DNA of 64,000 bases from positions 21,600,603-21,664,602 of the forward strand of contig HG738137.1 in assembly GCA_000499405.2 (NCBI GenBank), in the 5' to 3' direction. Shown here one piece after another: positions 50,301 to 62,870 of this stretch (position 1 is the first letter of the stretch; every line of letters starts with the position of its first letter). The position numbers and the translations under genes were made by a program. A model generated the notes under the pieces. That model was not told where the DNA came from. It was given only the letters and a program-made list of their open reading frames with translations, and did no database searches. The DNA comes from Onchocerca volvulus. Its lineage: Eukaryota > Nematoda > Chromadorea > Rhabditida > Onchocercidae.

Positions 50301-51202
50301 ATAGATTCGCGTTTTTATATAGATATACTTACTTTTTTTTTATTTATATAGACTGTCGCCGGATTTAGCTAGTTCTAATAAAAACGAGTTCTTACCAAAT
50401 TAAAACATCCTTAATACCAGTGCTTAGATTAATCCGAATAGTAGCATCCACTCGCGGATCGAAAAGATACGCGAATTGGCCGTCATCATCGACAGCGAAA
50501 GCATTCACTGCCCCAAAGACGCCTTCGATCTCCAGTCGTTCCATTGTTCTGGTTACAACAGCTATTAATTCAAAATACTCAAGATTAATGAGTCATTCAT
50601 GTTAATAAGGATATATGTAAAAAGAGTACAAAGATGGATGACGGAAATTATTTGAAGTGGCAAAGATAGAATAAATATGCGAAGATGGAGACAAGGTATC
50701 AACAGTGATAAGAAGACAATACAATCTGTCAAATTTGTGGACATCGTCAATATCTTTTACAACCAGAAGTATGAACTACAGTATAAAAAGAAAGTATCAC
50801 TGAATGGCTGTTATTTTCTTCCTATGCTTATGCTATAATATCATGTTTGTTCTAAGGCGAAATATTCAAATTTTTATTAAAATTTTAATAATATAGCAAA
50901 TAAGTGAATTAATAGTCTGGTAATGTTATCACAAAAATTCGAGATATAACTATCTTGTCGCATAGTTACAAACAGTAAGATGTTCTGGAAATTCACAATG
51001 TTTAATAATCTGTTATCGATTGAACATTAAAAGAATCATACATCTTTCCTTCATTAGATTGATTTCCAAGACAGAAATTATGATTTGTTGATATCCAGCA
51101 ACTATGAAAGAAAAAAATATAACCTGTAATTAAAAGGCTAAGACCTACAAATCCCAAGCTGGTAATATTTAGAAAAAGCGGTGGTGGTGGTTTGATGGAC
51201 AA
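47389..51202 (-). CDS. Unrecognised protein with N- and C-terminal membrane segments
   Basis: Eleven minus-strand exons join with consistent phases: 51124-51202, 50396-50561, 49451-49697, 48962-49123, 48726-48861, 48461-48481, 48351-48394, 48271-48299, 47766-47982, 47550-47672 and 47389-47481; 438 residues. Residues about 9-29 are hydrophobic (LFLNITSLGFVGLSLLITAV), a signal anchor or signal peptide. A large middle part is rich in beta-type, aromatic and Asp/Asn segments (AVNAFAVDDDGQFAYLFDP, YLPTLFYNTKRKHFVLVTF, RNFALRIRNDNIALLHIDW), with possible N-glycosylation sites such as NNST and NATL. A second hydrophobic helix (ITFALGITTSILNLLIF) lies near residue 410, before a short basic tail (VKSSCKKRI). 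I do not recognise the family; a propeller-like ectodomain is only a guess. Three consecutive exons of 21, 44 and 29 nt are needed to keep the frame. It directly precedes the RING gene. Confidence 0.75.
49935..50356. repeat. Diverged direct duplication, about 140 bp, in an intron
   Basis: Copy 1 (49935-50075) and copy 2 (50213-50356) share the same order of blocks: GCTTTTGATACAA, AAGTTCTT, CGAAATTTTGA/TGAAATTTTGA, CGAATAGA, CGTGTTT/CGCGTTT, ATAGATATAC/ACAGATATAC and CTACTTTTTTT/TTACTTTTTTT. It lies between exons 2 and 3 of the unrecognised membrane protein gene. Confidence 0.8.
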
Positions 51203-52738
51203 TGACTGTTGCTACTCCTCAAGGACAAATGGTCGCACGGATATGACTCATCGTCGTAGAGATATCAACATTTGTGTCTGTGTGTATACAATATATGCAA
51301 TTGCTTTGGGCAGATGTCAAAAGAAACACCTGTTATAGCAATGTACTATTTTTGGGAATCTAAGGTGATAGTATTGTTGTAATTCATTAAACTGAAATTG
51401 AAAGTATATCGCATTTTGGAACAGATCATGGCTGTAAATTAACGGTTACTGGTTGTCTTCAAATGTATAGGAAACAGTTAATGTTGATTCAAATGAATTT
51501 TATAACATCACAAGAAGGAGCAGCAAATTTTCAATTAGAAAACGAGAAAAAAAAAATCCTGTGAGATTTGTTTGTGAATGAAGATTTATACCAAATTAGA
51601 TAAATGATGTCGGGAAAACCGAAATGAATTCCCTACTAAAGCTGATTATTATGGAAAATTATATGATCAAATGATTGAAATTTTTGATGAGTCATCATCT
51701 GTAAAATTATTTCTCATTGTGTGCTGTGTCCCATGCTAATTTACAATTACATCTAAACGTTTCCGTTTACAGCTAATAAAGCCATTAATCTTATGCTTGT
51801 ATATCGGTAACCGTCTTTGAATTCAATTAAACTGTCGTAACATTTTTTTTTTTGTGAACAATTCTTCAAATTATTTTATTATCAATTGTATAATATCCCA
51901 AGACGCCCAGTTCTTAACATTTAAAATACCCCTACTAAATTCCAAAAAAAACCACTTTTTTTCACTATTGCTTTTTTTCCAAGCTCCCAACCTATTCTTC
52001 TCTAAAAACCTAATCGACATCATCCAATTTACTTCACTACATGTCTGATTTTCTACTCTATTGCCAATTATATATTCTTCGATTACTATAACTGTGAATA
52101 AAGGAATCAATAGATATCTGTTCCTTCCACAACTCAATCCGAATTTCAAACCTTTCACAATAAATGATGCGCAACTAGGTTGCTACTCCTTCTTTTATTT
52201 CATTGAAAATAAATATTTCCATATGCTTTTTTCTGAAAATCTCTTCAGGGATCATATATTTGTTTAGAAGATCTATACATTGAATATTATTTAATATTAT
52301 CATTATTATATATTTATCATTTAATATTTGACCATTTCAATTTGCAATAGTAGCAGAATTGTTTCTGTCAAATATGTATGTCAGGAATATTTTACAATTT
52401 ATTATAAGTTATAAATGAAATTCTTATAGAAATCATTAAATGACCAAAGACAAAAGAGTTACATAATTGAGGCAACATCAATTCAAGATCTTATGGCAAA
52501 GGAAATGAAAATAAATTGTTGGAAGAATAATTTTACAGGACTTTAAGCTGATGGCTGAGCAATCGCGGGATTTTAATTTGCCTTGAAATTTATATCATTA
52601 TTTCAGAGATTGGAGACAGCACTATCATCAAGATTTTTTTCATCAAAAAATATGTTCAATCACTTTTACAAGTAGATATTATCAATTCTATAAGCCAAAG
52701 AATAATATACATTGAACCCGCCCGTAGCACTGTAAAAT
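51203..52738. other. Intergenic region upstream of the membrane protein gene
   Basis: Probably contains its promoter or leader and the 3' UTR of FABP gene A. The overlapping frames at 51854-52267 on both strands are not convincing. Confidence 0.45.
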
Positions 52739-54384
52739 TTAACAGAATTCAGGATGATTATTCATATTGTAGGAGCATACTTCTCGATAGAAACCAGCTG
52801 CGCTCACATCTTTCCACGTAGTACGCTGAAATATTCTCATTAAACGGATTTATTTACTCGATAATTCGAGATCAGATAATATTTTAATCATAAAATAATT
52901 CATTTCAAATTTCAAGGATAAATAATGCAAAAAATAAACCATTGTTTTCAAAATTTGTTATCATCGTTTTGCATAGAATTTTGAATTGTATATTTTTTGA
53001 TATCGATTATATACTGATTCATTTATAAGCATTACTAAAAGAGAAATATTCAATAATCTGATTGCAAAATCAAGCACACCATAATAAGATAATCGCCTTC
53101 TCGAGTATAATGAAACATTTCGTGGTCTTCTGGATTTTCCACACGCATCAAACTTTCGGTCATCACTGTTCCATCTTGATTTGTGTCTATCGTTACCTAC
53201 AAATTACCATTTAGATATTATTCTATCAAACATATCGTATCTTAATTGAACTATTCGCAAGAAAACAATAAAATAATCAAGATATCTTCTTCTACAATAT
53301 TTTTATCTTTATTTGCAGATTTTTTAAAATCTATTCCTATACATCCTTGCGAAATAATAAATATCACAAGAACCACTAGTGATCTATGAAAAATAGAAAA
53401 TTGTAGAAATAAGTCCATGGCATGATTTTCAGATCTCAAATATGTTTTGTGATATTGCAACAGAATTTGAGAAAGAACTTCTGAATTTACTGTGCAAATC
53501 AAACTGCAACAGCTCATAGAAGACGTAAAAAAAGCAACAGGCTTTTTTTTTTTGTTTTTTTCTTTTGATAATTAACTACATTATACGTAATAATACTGAT
53601 TATTGAAGTAGCAAAATTTCTGTTACAAATTCCATCAACAACTGATTGAATTATTTTTTCAACTGTAAAAACAATATAATTGAACGACATACATTGAATA
53701 AGCCATCTTCCAAGTGTTGAGTTAGGAAAGAAGTACCGAGCGCGAAATCCGTATAAATGACGTTTTTCTTCCACGTGAGGGTTTCCATATCATATCGTAA
53801 AGACAGCCCTGAAGCTGCTTTTCGAATTACCTTCGTGACACTTGCGATCAAGATAAGCCGACGTGTAAGCCATTTGTAGCCTAAAAAAATTTTTCAATTA
53901 TCAAAAATTATGTCTGCGTTTTAATTATCGATTATTAAGACCCAACAATATGCTAAATGGTTTCTTCGCATGATAATACTTTTTTTCTTAATCATTTAAT
54001 GATTACTTATTATGGAAGTTAAATTGTCCGAATAAAAATCGTAATATGCTAGTGTATATCTAATTAGCTATCTACATTAATATGTAGTTTTGTCACATTG
54101 CTATTTTACACTCAGAAACATAGTGATTTCATAGTGCAAGTGTCTTGATTGTAAAGATTGTATCGCTTAAGATATAATTCTTGAGATAAGCAGCGATATG
54201 AAGGATTCAGATATTCAGATGACTGCAGCAAACCTCGAGCAGCAAGATATTCATCCAGATTAGTAGATTTTTCCAGTGTATATCTTCCAAAAAATACACT
54301 GGACAATTTTTTAGGTTCACTGGAAAATGAATAAGGGAGAGTAAGCAACAGCAGTGATGATAGCCATGATAAGTTTGGCTTCAT
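52739..54384 (-). CDS. Secreted nematode fatty-acid-binding protein (FABP gene A)
   Basis: Four minus-strand exons: 54234-54384, 53693-53880, 53080-53196 and 52739-52825; 180 residues. Residues 1-22 are a clear signal peptide (MKPNLSWLSSLLLLTLPYSF). The mature part has the FABP order: SSVFFGRYTLEKSTNLDEYL (first strand and portal helix), GYKWLTRRLILIASVTKV, YDMETLTWKKNVIYTDFALG, VTIDTNQDGTVMTESLMRV and a C-terminal strand RTTWKDVSAAGFYRE. Intron phases (1, 0, 0) are the same as in the two sister genes. Secreted nematode FABPs of the As-p18/LBP type bind fatty acids and retinoids outside cells, for example in perivitelline or body-cavity fluid. The C-terminus is 12 residues longer than in gene B and carries two extra Cys. 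A TTTTTGCAG acceptor 10 bases before the ATG suggests trans-splicing. Confidence 0.9.
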
Positions 54385-57300
54385 AGAGTGATGGCCTGCA
54401 AAAACGTCGTTGATATTTCAGATATTTCATAAAATAACTTCATAAAAGAAAGATATGAGAAAGAATTTAACGGAAGATTCGGAGAATTATTGCATGAACA
54501 ATTTAGTTGTTGAAATGGAACTATATTGATTATACAATAATTTAAAATGAAAGAAAGTGAGAAATCTGAAAAATATTGCAGATTTTTTGAAAAAAAATAA
54601 TGTATGAACTTATTATCCTTAATTTCCAAATGGTTTCAGCGTAAAAGAATCAATTTTAGTTGGTAGCAATATAACGGCTTATAAATAATTGAATCAATTT
54701 ATTCAAATTTGATTAACCAAGTTAGAGATTACCGATTAAAATTGCTATGACTTGTTTAACTTCAAAAGGTTTTAGACAAAAGGAAAATTACAAACATTTG
54801 TAACAAGGTTAGAAATGAATACATATTTCCACATCACCACTAACTTATCATTTGATTGATGAGATCAATGTGCATAATCCAGAATGGAACGACAATACTT
54901 AATGCAAAAAATGATAATTGACATATCATTGATAAGTGTTCTTTCTGAATTTAATGTCATATAATCCTTAATGTTCACATGAAAAAGCGACTGATTCGGA
55001 AATGAATAATAGAATAAATTTTTCATATCTGATGTAGCACAGTTCGACGAATTTAGCAAACAAAAGCATTTTTCACTGACTTATTGAACTTTTATCAGTT
55101 TGTTAATGGTTACTAAAGAACTGTTGGGACAAAGCACAAATCAGAAAGCCTTAAAAACATGTCAAGACTGAAGAGACTGCTTTTAACCTAGAGCTATAAT
55201 TTGACTTTAAAGAATTCATCATGAACGGATTAATAAATTATGAATATTATTTTGAATTAGCATTCAGGAATGACGCAGTCGTAAGATTTCATAAGACATT
55301 TTTAACACTTTATTTCATTGTTTAATTTTCTCAACAGATTAATAATAAATTCGAAAACTTTCAATTGAGCTGACCTGATTTGCACAGCCTTCATCTTCTA
55401 CCTGTTTTTTTTTCTTTTTCTTGTGATGGATAAAACTGCCAGCCCTTACGTACCCCGAATTTATCAATAGGTTCAATAACTATTAATTTTCTGCTTAAGA
55501 TAGCTCTTATTGGATCATTGTTTTGTGACTAGAAAATAAGTTTTCTTAAAACAACTCTTTTATATAATTTCTTTTATTACATATCAATCGTAATACTGTT
55601 GTAAGGGAATATATGAATATAGCATTAGTAATTAATGCATAATAATATTTATTGCAAAAAACAGCAAAGCAATTGAGAATTTTGATTCTGATAACATCTA
55701 ATAATCATTTATAACAAAAATGAATGGAAAGCTGGCTTTATCAGGATTTCTTAATGGAATTTGGAACAATTTTAGAAAGATTTACGTGTGCAAGTTCAAC
55801 TTCGACTTTTTTACCTGCTATGTTAAGAATGGCTGAAATAATATTAAAATTTACGGAGTTGTTAAGTATCTCTATGAAGCTTTATAAATTTTGCCCTTGC
55901 CTCTATATTTGATATGGGTATTTTTTCATTTCTATCTTTTGAATTTGCTGCCATATTCAATATCTTTAAATAGAATGTTGTAGCGTTTTGAAATCTGAAA
56001 GCTTATCTGGAGTAATAGCTAAATTATAGACATAAAAAAGTGAAGCGAATTATATCAGTGAATGATTAAATAACAAATCACTTCTCATCTTCCCTTTTGA
56101 TCAGCAAAGCGATTTTTGCTTTTGTAGCGTCACAAGGGAATACCACTGGGAGATCAACGAACTAAAAATAAATTGAACAAATTAATCGATGAAAATTAGA
56201 AAAATGAAATAAAACATTTCAATAAAAAATTCAAGAATGAGTGAATCAAAAAGTGATTTAGTCTACCGAAATATATGAGATAGTGTAATCAATCAACAAG
56301 TGAATTCTTAGAGATCAACTATTTGGATGCGCAGTGATGAAGAGTACCGTTTCTCGAGATATGAAGTGCTGGGAGATTGTAATCGAGGGCAATTGCGCAC
56401 CCGATATAATATGATGTAATATAATTCAGATCTGAATACATTTCACATCGGTGCATGCGATTTTCTGACACATTCCAATAATATAATAATCGCTGTAGAC
56501 TATGGATTAGGAATGAATAAATGAGAGAGCTTGGAAACAATTTCATTCGCCAATTTTTTATCTGTCATAATTTTTAGATAAATGTTAAGAAGTGCGAAAC
56601 AATGGATGAACACGATCAGTTGCAAAATTGACAAAGATCAAGTGTGACAAGGAAGTCAGCCATATAGCATGAGGAATTTGCTAAATCTTATGAGTCTAAA
56701 TCGAAGCAAGACGTAATCTGATAATTGCTTTATTGATTTAATCTAATTCATTTATATCTCACAAATGTTGCCCACCACTAATCACTGACCTGTGCCAGTT
56801 CTGTTTGCATAACAACATGTCTTTAGGCCAATTGTATAAAACTCAAGGTCAAGGCTGTACAAATACAATTTCCATCAATGCTTTTGCAATTTATAAAGTA
56901 TGTGCAATCGAATGCTGCATTATTACGTGCATAATACATGTATAAAATTTTAAAATTTTTTCTCTCTTTCCGAACAGCTAAAAATTTTTTTTGGCAAACT
57001 GCTATCGAACAACTCGTTCAAATGAATCGCACTAAAGTGTTGTCTAGTTTAGTAATAAGGATGAAGTTGTGGAGTTTAATGGGTTTAACAGAAATCTGGA
57101 CTATATCTCTGTTTAATTTTATGAAAAGGATTTTTGATTTAGTTAAGACTGTTATAACTTTGAAATTTGAAATATGAAAAGGTCTGAGTTAAAAAGAGTA
57201 ATATTTATATGAAAGACTAAGGTATAAAATAGCTTGGATTAGAATTTCCTGAAAATTAGCAGTTATGAAAAAAATGTCTATATTACATTTAGGTGCACAC

Positions 57301-57749
57301 ATTTCAACTCAAGGTATTAAATTACATTATCCTATGATATTTTTGAATTCTGTTGCTCTGATAAATTTTTATTTATCATTTCAACATTAGTAATTATCAA
57401 CAATAAAAAGCTACTGTTATTGATTAATAAGTGATAATTGACTGCAGTGATAAGAATGACAATTCTATTTGTTTCCTTATCACTGTCATGATTGTGGAAC
57501 TGCTCTGAAAATTCTCAAATTGATTTCGAATTTTAACCATGACTTCATCTATGGCAAATTATACTTCTCACTCATTGGACTTGCTGTCTTTCTATTATCA
57601 TTAGTTGTTGCAATGCATATCATGAAGTGAGACAAATTTGAAACTGATTTATATGGAAATATTCGATGTGAAAACAATGATCAAATTTCTTTTAAAAAAC
57701 AGAAAAATTTTGAATGGAAGATATCGAATGAAGCAATATTGAGTTAGTT
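54385..57749. other. Region between FABP genes A and B
   Basis: No complete gene recognised. Three short minus-strand frames with plausible splice borders lie at 55402-55528, 55786-55832 and 56082-56161; the first is listed separately. Small frames at 54865-55059 and 56319-56546 have no recognisable features. Confidence 0.45.
55402..55528 (-). other. Candidate orphan coding exon
   Basis: An open 42-codon stretch flanked by a TTTTCTAG acceptor and a G|GTAGAAG donor, with coding-like composition: DPIRAILSRKLIVIEPIDKF and GVRKGWQFYPSQEK. Its end phase (1) would fit the acceptor just before the ATG of FABP gene A, but that would bury the signal peptide, so I do not join them. Family unknown. Confidence 0.3.
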
Positions 57750-58888
57750 TTATTGCTTCCTATAGTAACGTTTTGCCGAGACTCCCTTCCATGTTGTTCT
57801 CTGAAACAAATCAACAAAGTAAGCATACCTGTTGTACGTTCTATTCTCATGAATTTTGCTTATAGTCAGCCTTATTTAATAAATAAAATATTGTTTCACT
57901 CTTTATTAACAAATATTAATTAACTTTTGGGATGGTAAATATTTAAATTTCTTTAGCTCACACATATTTGATAATCTTACCATGACCAGATAATCACCAT
58001 CTCGATAATATTCATAAGTCTCGATGTCATTCAGATCGTCTACCTTGATATGCGTTTCTGTCAGTACGTTGTTTAGATCCTTCAGATTAAATGTTATCTA
58101 CAAATTTTCAAAACATACTGGGTATCTAATAATGAATGATTGCTTTGGCTTAAGAATTATCATCAACGAGACGAAGAACAATAATTATGAAGGTCTCTTA
58201 TATGTGCATATATTCTATATATAAACAGTTTAATAATTCGTTGATATAAACTATATAAACAATCTAACGCATAAACCATTCTAACGTATAAACAATTTGC
58301 AAAATTCTTCAGCCGCCGGTAGTATGCAGGATAAATTTAATTAATTTTCGAGTTACAGCTAGTCTTTCTCAAATGGCTGTAAAATGATATGAATGTTTAC
58401 TTTGTGTTGCGTGCTATCGAGAGCTTCTGCAATGAATTCTTCACCCAATTCCCAATCAGCAAACAATGTATTCTTCTTACTCGTCAGATTCTCCATATCA
58501 TAACGATTCGGCTTTTGAGAATCTGCTTTACGAAATACCTTTGTGACACTAGCCAGTTTGATTAATTGTCGCATGAACCACCCATAACCTCAAATGAAAT
58601 ATGACATGATATCAAATTTTATCCGGTGATGTTTAAAGATATATATATATATATATCAATTCTTAAAAAAAAAAAATTTTTTTTAGAAAATTGACAAATA
58701 GGGCCATATGACTGCAGACCTTTTGCTTCAAGATATTGATCGAAATTTTCATCTCGTTCGAGCTTGAAAATACCCAGAAACTTTTCTGGAAGTATCTTGG
58801 TGCTCGTATCAGACGTAGCAGCTTCAGTCGCAACTTCATGGAAGACTGCACTTAATAAAATCGCAGCGATTATGAATCGTATCATCAT
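57750..58888 (-). CDS. Secreted nematode fatty-acid-binding protein (FABP gene B)
   Basis: Four minus-strand exons: 58720-58888, 58401-58588, 57981-58097 and 57750-57800; 174 residues. The start was set at the ATG pair at 58883-58888, which gives a signal peptide (MMIRFIIAAILLSAVFHEVA); the frame is open further upstream to 58951. The mature chain follows the family: [80 protein letters not shown] and RTTWKGVSAKRYYRKQ, the basic RYY end being typical of FABPs that contact the fatty-acid carboxylate. Exon phases equal those of genes A and C. Expected role is extracellular transport of fatty acids or retinol. Confidence 0.92.
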
Positions 58889-61522
58889 GATGACCTTCAA
58901 AGTCCTCGATGAACAAATATCCAAAGTTGGCTCATTAGAGACGGAACTCACTTTTGATACAATATGTTTTTAAAGCATTTCATAATTGCTTGAAATTATT
59001 AACTAAAATTCATGATAGTTACGAAACTATTAAAACATTTGGAAAAATTGAATAGAAGACGGAGCTATCCCATCCTTTGTCGGTTTTTCAGAGATGAAAA
59101 GGAATCATTATAAGTGATACTGCAAGATCTAGCCAGATCAGATGAAGTTTAGCACTGAAGAAGTAGGGGCGGAAATTATTTTGAGCATCACATTGTAGTG
59201 TAAGAATTTCAACAATGTTGCATCAATTAATCGCATAAACTGAATGATAAAAGAAAAATTCGCCGTTAACTTCAGTCATTTCTTCTATCTCATCAACAAC
59301 GATAATTGCACGAAACACTCAATCTCTCACGTAGAAAGCAAAAATCTCTCGAGTTTTCATATGAGAATATGAAGATAGAGAAGAAGCAGCAATTTAGCAT
59401 TGATTCAATGAAAATTAACAACAATTCGATGTTTCATGGCCAAATTGCAATCGACAAATTAAAAATGTGGATGGAAAAGTCGGAGAAATGGCTGCTTGAC
59501 GATGGGGTTAATTGACCGATATTGGACAGAAGAAAAAAGCAGCGGATAATCTTTGGTCCATCTGCAAAGTGGTATCTGTTGAAAAGGTCAATGTGCTTGG
59601 CTCACTGGGAGAAGAGGGAGGGCAAAAAGACAATTTAAATCACAGATCTGTGTATTGGAGAAAGGGAGCAAAAGGGATTGCCGTAGGAGAGACCTGACCT
59701 ACTCAATTGTTGACACCATCCAGATATTGTTTATTTTAAAGCTCTAGCAGTTATGATGTGCATTGTTAAATAAAAACACTTTTATTATTATTATTATGAG
59801 AACAAGAATGCAAACGAAAAGGATTTTAAAATGGAATAATTCATGAATCGAAATTTTTCAAAAGTTGTTTTCAAGTTACTCAGTACTATCAAATTGTTTT
59901 CATGATCACTTAAAAAATTAGGTATTTATAACATGAAACGAAATTTTTTAAACTGGAAAAATTCTCAAACAATTCAGTATTAACAAGATAATCACTTCAA
60001 AAAAGCCAAAAAAGAAGAAATATTTGAGAATGAATCTGTGATAAATGCTACAAAACTGAATGAGATAAAATGAAGGGAATAAAGTGCTAAAATGTTACCA
60101 ATGTTACATAAATTTTAGAAAAAGCACAAGCAGAATAAATTGAATCGCTTGATTCGAATAATGCAGATGAATAGTTGACCGTCATAAAATTAAATTTGCA
60201 ACAAAAATCGCATGCAGTATGACACATCATTAATTAATCACATTAATGATTTTAACGAAAGTAATATAATCCGAAAGGATTATGTGTGCACAAGTTTGAA
60301 CGATGTAAACAATGCTTTATTCCTCATATTTAATCGAATATTAGAAATTTAATTGAATATTAGAGAAACGAAACTAGACGATTTATATATCGTCTCTGTT
60401 ACAAAAAAAGAAAACTTTTCCGACATCTACTAATGATCTAGCCGAGTCATAATAGCAAGAAACAATCCCCAATCCAATCAGACTACAAACCAAATTACAC
60501 TTCGATCAGATTTTTTTCCCCAGCAGTTTTTTTTTTTGCCGATTTTGACCACTAGTTCCAGAAGTATACAATCATACATGCATCATCCATCGGTGTCTCG
60601 ATTCTAAATCCGATTCAACATTGGCATTCATTAATTCTGCAAATTCCATCAAATCTTACCGATCAAAAAAATCAATTATTTTTCCACGTATAAAATTATT
60701 ATTATAAAATATACTTCAAAAAAAAATCATAGTGATATTGCAAAATAGTTTCAAGGAAGAAATTCTTTTATTTTTGACGAATGGCAATGTCAAATGGCAG
60801 AATAATTGATCTTGACGAAAATATTAAATGAATTGTTAGATGGAACAAATATTCACACCTGCTTTCATCATTCTTTCCTCAAATTCATTTTCCCTTAATA
60901 ATATATTATATTCTGCGCGGAATGCCTAATTTATTTATTTATTTGTTTTTTGATTTATAAGATATGATAGAATCACGAATTCCAATGTTGAAATGAATTT
61001 AGAACTTGAGACATCAGTGAATGGTGAATTTTATGATTGCATATCTCCGGAACCAATGATCAAAATCGATAGAAAAAAAAACTGATCGTACTGAAATTTG
61101 GTTTGTAGTTTGATTGGATTGGCGATTGCTTCTTCTTGCTATTGTAACCCGGCTAATCAGCAATAGATGTCGGAAAAAATTTCCATATACATATATCTGA
61201 TTATATATACAAGTATATGAAATAATATAAATTGACAAAAACGGAAAAACAAAAAAAAAGAAATTACAAAAAACTTAAATAGTTGAAATACACAAATATC
61301 TATTTTCATACGATTGAAATATAACATAAATATTTGCGAAATACAAATACGTAGAGCGGAATAAATACACATGTATGCAAATGAACAAATAAGTTAAAAA
61401 TTTTGTTCAAAAATTTTCTTTATTTATAAGACAGTGGAAAAGAAGAAATCGCGTACATGATATCCAACGTTTTTTTTCCTTTCTTTATTCTCCGAATCAT
61501 TATCAACCTAAAAAGGTGACTG
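58889..61522. other. Region between FABP genes B and C
   Basis: No gene recognised. The Lys/Glu-rich plus-strand frames at 59306-59515 and 59512-59697 are adjacent but match no family I know. TA and A/T runs are common. Confidence 0.45.
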
Positions 61523-62714
61523 CTACTGCTCAGGAGATAATTGTCGAATAAAATATCGCTTGCAAGATATTTTTTCATTGGCCATATTCTGGAAAAAAAA
61601 AAAAGAAAAAAAAGAATAGTCGAGACAGTAAGCTCGCCAATTCCAAGCTCAGAAACATTCCATAGGCATTTGATAACTGATGATGTTTCGAACACCAAAA
61701 TAATTTCAAACACATTTAAATCGTTTTAACATTCTTCACGTAATGTTATAAAGTTGATAATATGAAATAAAATACATTGAATCTGAAATTTCAGTATTTG
61801 TTCTTGATCTCAACATCCTTAGCTGTCAAATATTATTAACAAGGGATGATAAAATATGAAACAGTAAGTCTCATGTTATAACTCAGTAAGCTTCGATGTA
61901 AATTGATTTTTTTTTTCATCACCATAGGTATAAGGCCTCAGAATATCCCCATTATTAAAGAAGTATGCAATACAAAAAAAAAAGTCGAAAATTTAATACA
62001 CTAAAAAACTTACCAATGTTAAAGTATCGCCATCAACAGTATATGTATATGTTTCTCCATGATCTTTTGGATCGTCTACTCGAATATGTGTCTCTTTCAA
62101 ACTATCTGTTGCTGGGTCGAAATCGAACTTGATCTGAAATTATATATCAAAAATTTACTGCAGCTGCAATTCTGAACTGAAGAAAATTTAAGACTGCATA
62201 AAATATAAAACAGAAAAAAGAAAAAAGTATAAGATAGCGCTTATCAAGTTTAGTCTCTCTATAAATTTATTATTGATGTATTATCATTAATTTTGCTCTA
62301 TAGCACCTTAAAGCAAGAAATCTTTGATATATTGCAATATTTCGGAATGTTTGACATACCTTATGCATTTTACCATCGAGTCCTTCAGCCTGAAATTCCT
62401 CTTTTAGTTTCCAATTCTTATAAACTGTATTTTTTTTTGAAGTCAGATTGGATAAATTGTAGGCATCTCTAGTTTCATCAGAGTGGCTCAATACTTTGGT
62501 AACAGATGCAAACGAAATCATTTTCCTCAAAAACCAATTTACACCTGAAAATCCTTAACTTAATAAGAAAACAAAACTACATGCTACAAATGTATCATTA
62601 ATGTAAATGTTAGAAAACCACACAAGAAAGAAAGAAACTTGGTAAATTTACTTATTTAGATGAGCCTAATGAATAATTTCTTCTCAGTTCAATCAAAAAT
62701 CTCAAATGTTGGCA

Positions 62715-62748
<34 letters not shown>

Positions 62749-62870
62749 AAAAAAAAAATTAGTAGCCAAAACATACCTTTTGAGGCTAGAAATTCTTCGA
62801 AATTTTCACTGCGATCGAGCTTGAAAGTTCCCATAAATTTTTCAGGCAATTTCTTCACTTCATTTGTCAT
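61523..62870 (-). CDS. Intracellular-type fatty-acid-binding protein (FABP gene C)
   Basis: Four minus-strand exons: 62777-62870, 62360-62544, 62014-62133 and 61523-61588; 154 residues, close to the usual FABP length plus a few. The chain runs [80 protein letters not shown] and [20 protein letters not shown], the KRYFIRQ end matching the family. From this ATG there is no signal peptide. The ATG follows a CATTTACAG acceptor by 27 bases, fitting trans-splicing. An alternative in-frame ATG at 62969 would add a hydrophobic stretch ([18 protein letters not shown]) but requires the acceptor not to be used. It is the first gene of the cluster in transcription order. Confidence 0.9.

Noticed and set aside
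47345..51202. Single fused gene: membrane protein continuing into the RING domain
   Set aside because: Phases allow it, but the upstream gene has its own last exon with a membrane helix and stop, and the RING would then follow a lumenal or outer domain. Kept only as an alternative transcript idea.
51854..52267. Overlapping frames of 64-95 codons on both strands
   Set aside because: Both strands open together because the region has few stop trinucleotides; no motif, no splice support.
56319..56546. 75-codon minus-strand frame with several Cys and a signal-like start
   Set aside because: The fragment YYIGCAIA slightly recalls SCP/CAP proteins, but the rest does not fit and no neighbouring exon was found.
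59306..59697. Two adjoining Lys/Glu-rich plus-strand frames
   Set aside because: No family resemblance and no clear exon borders; left as intergenic.
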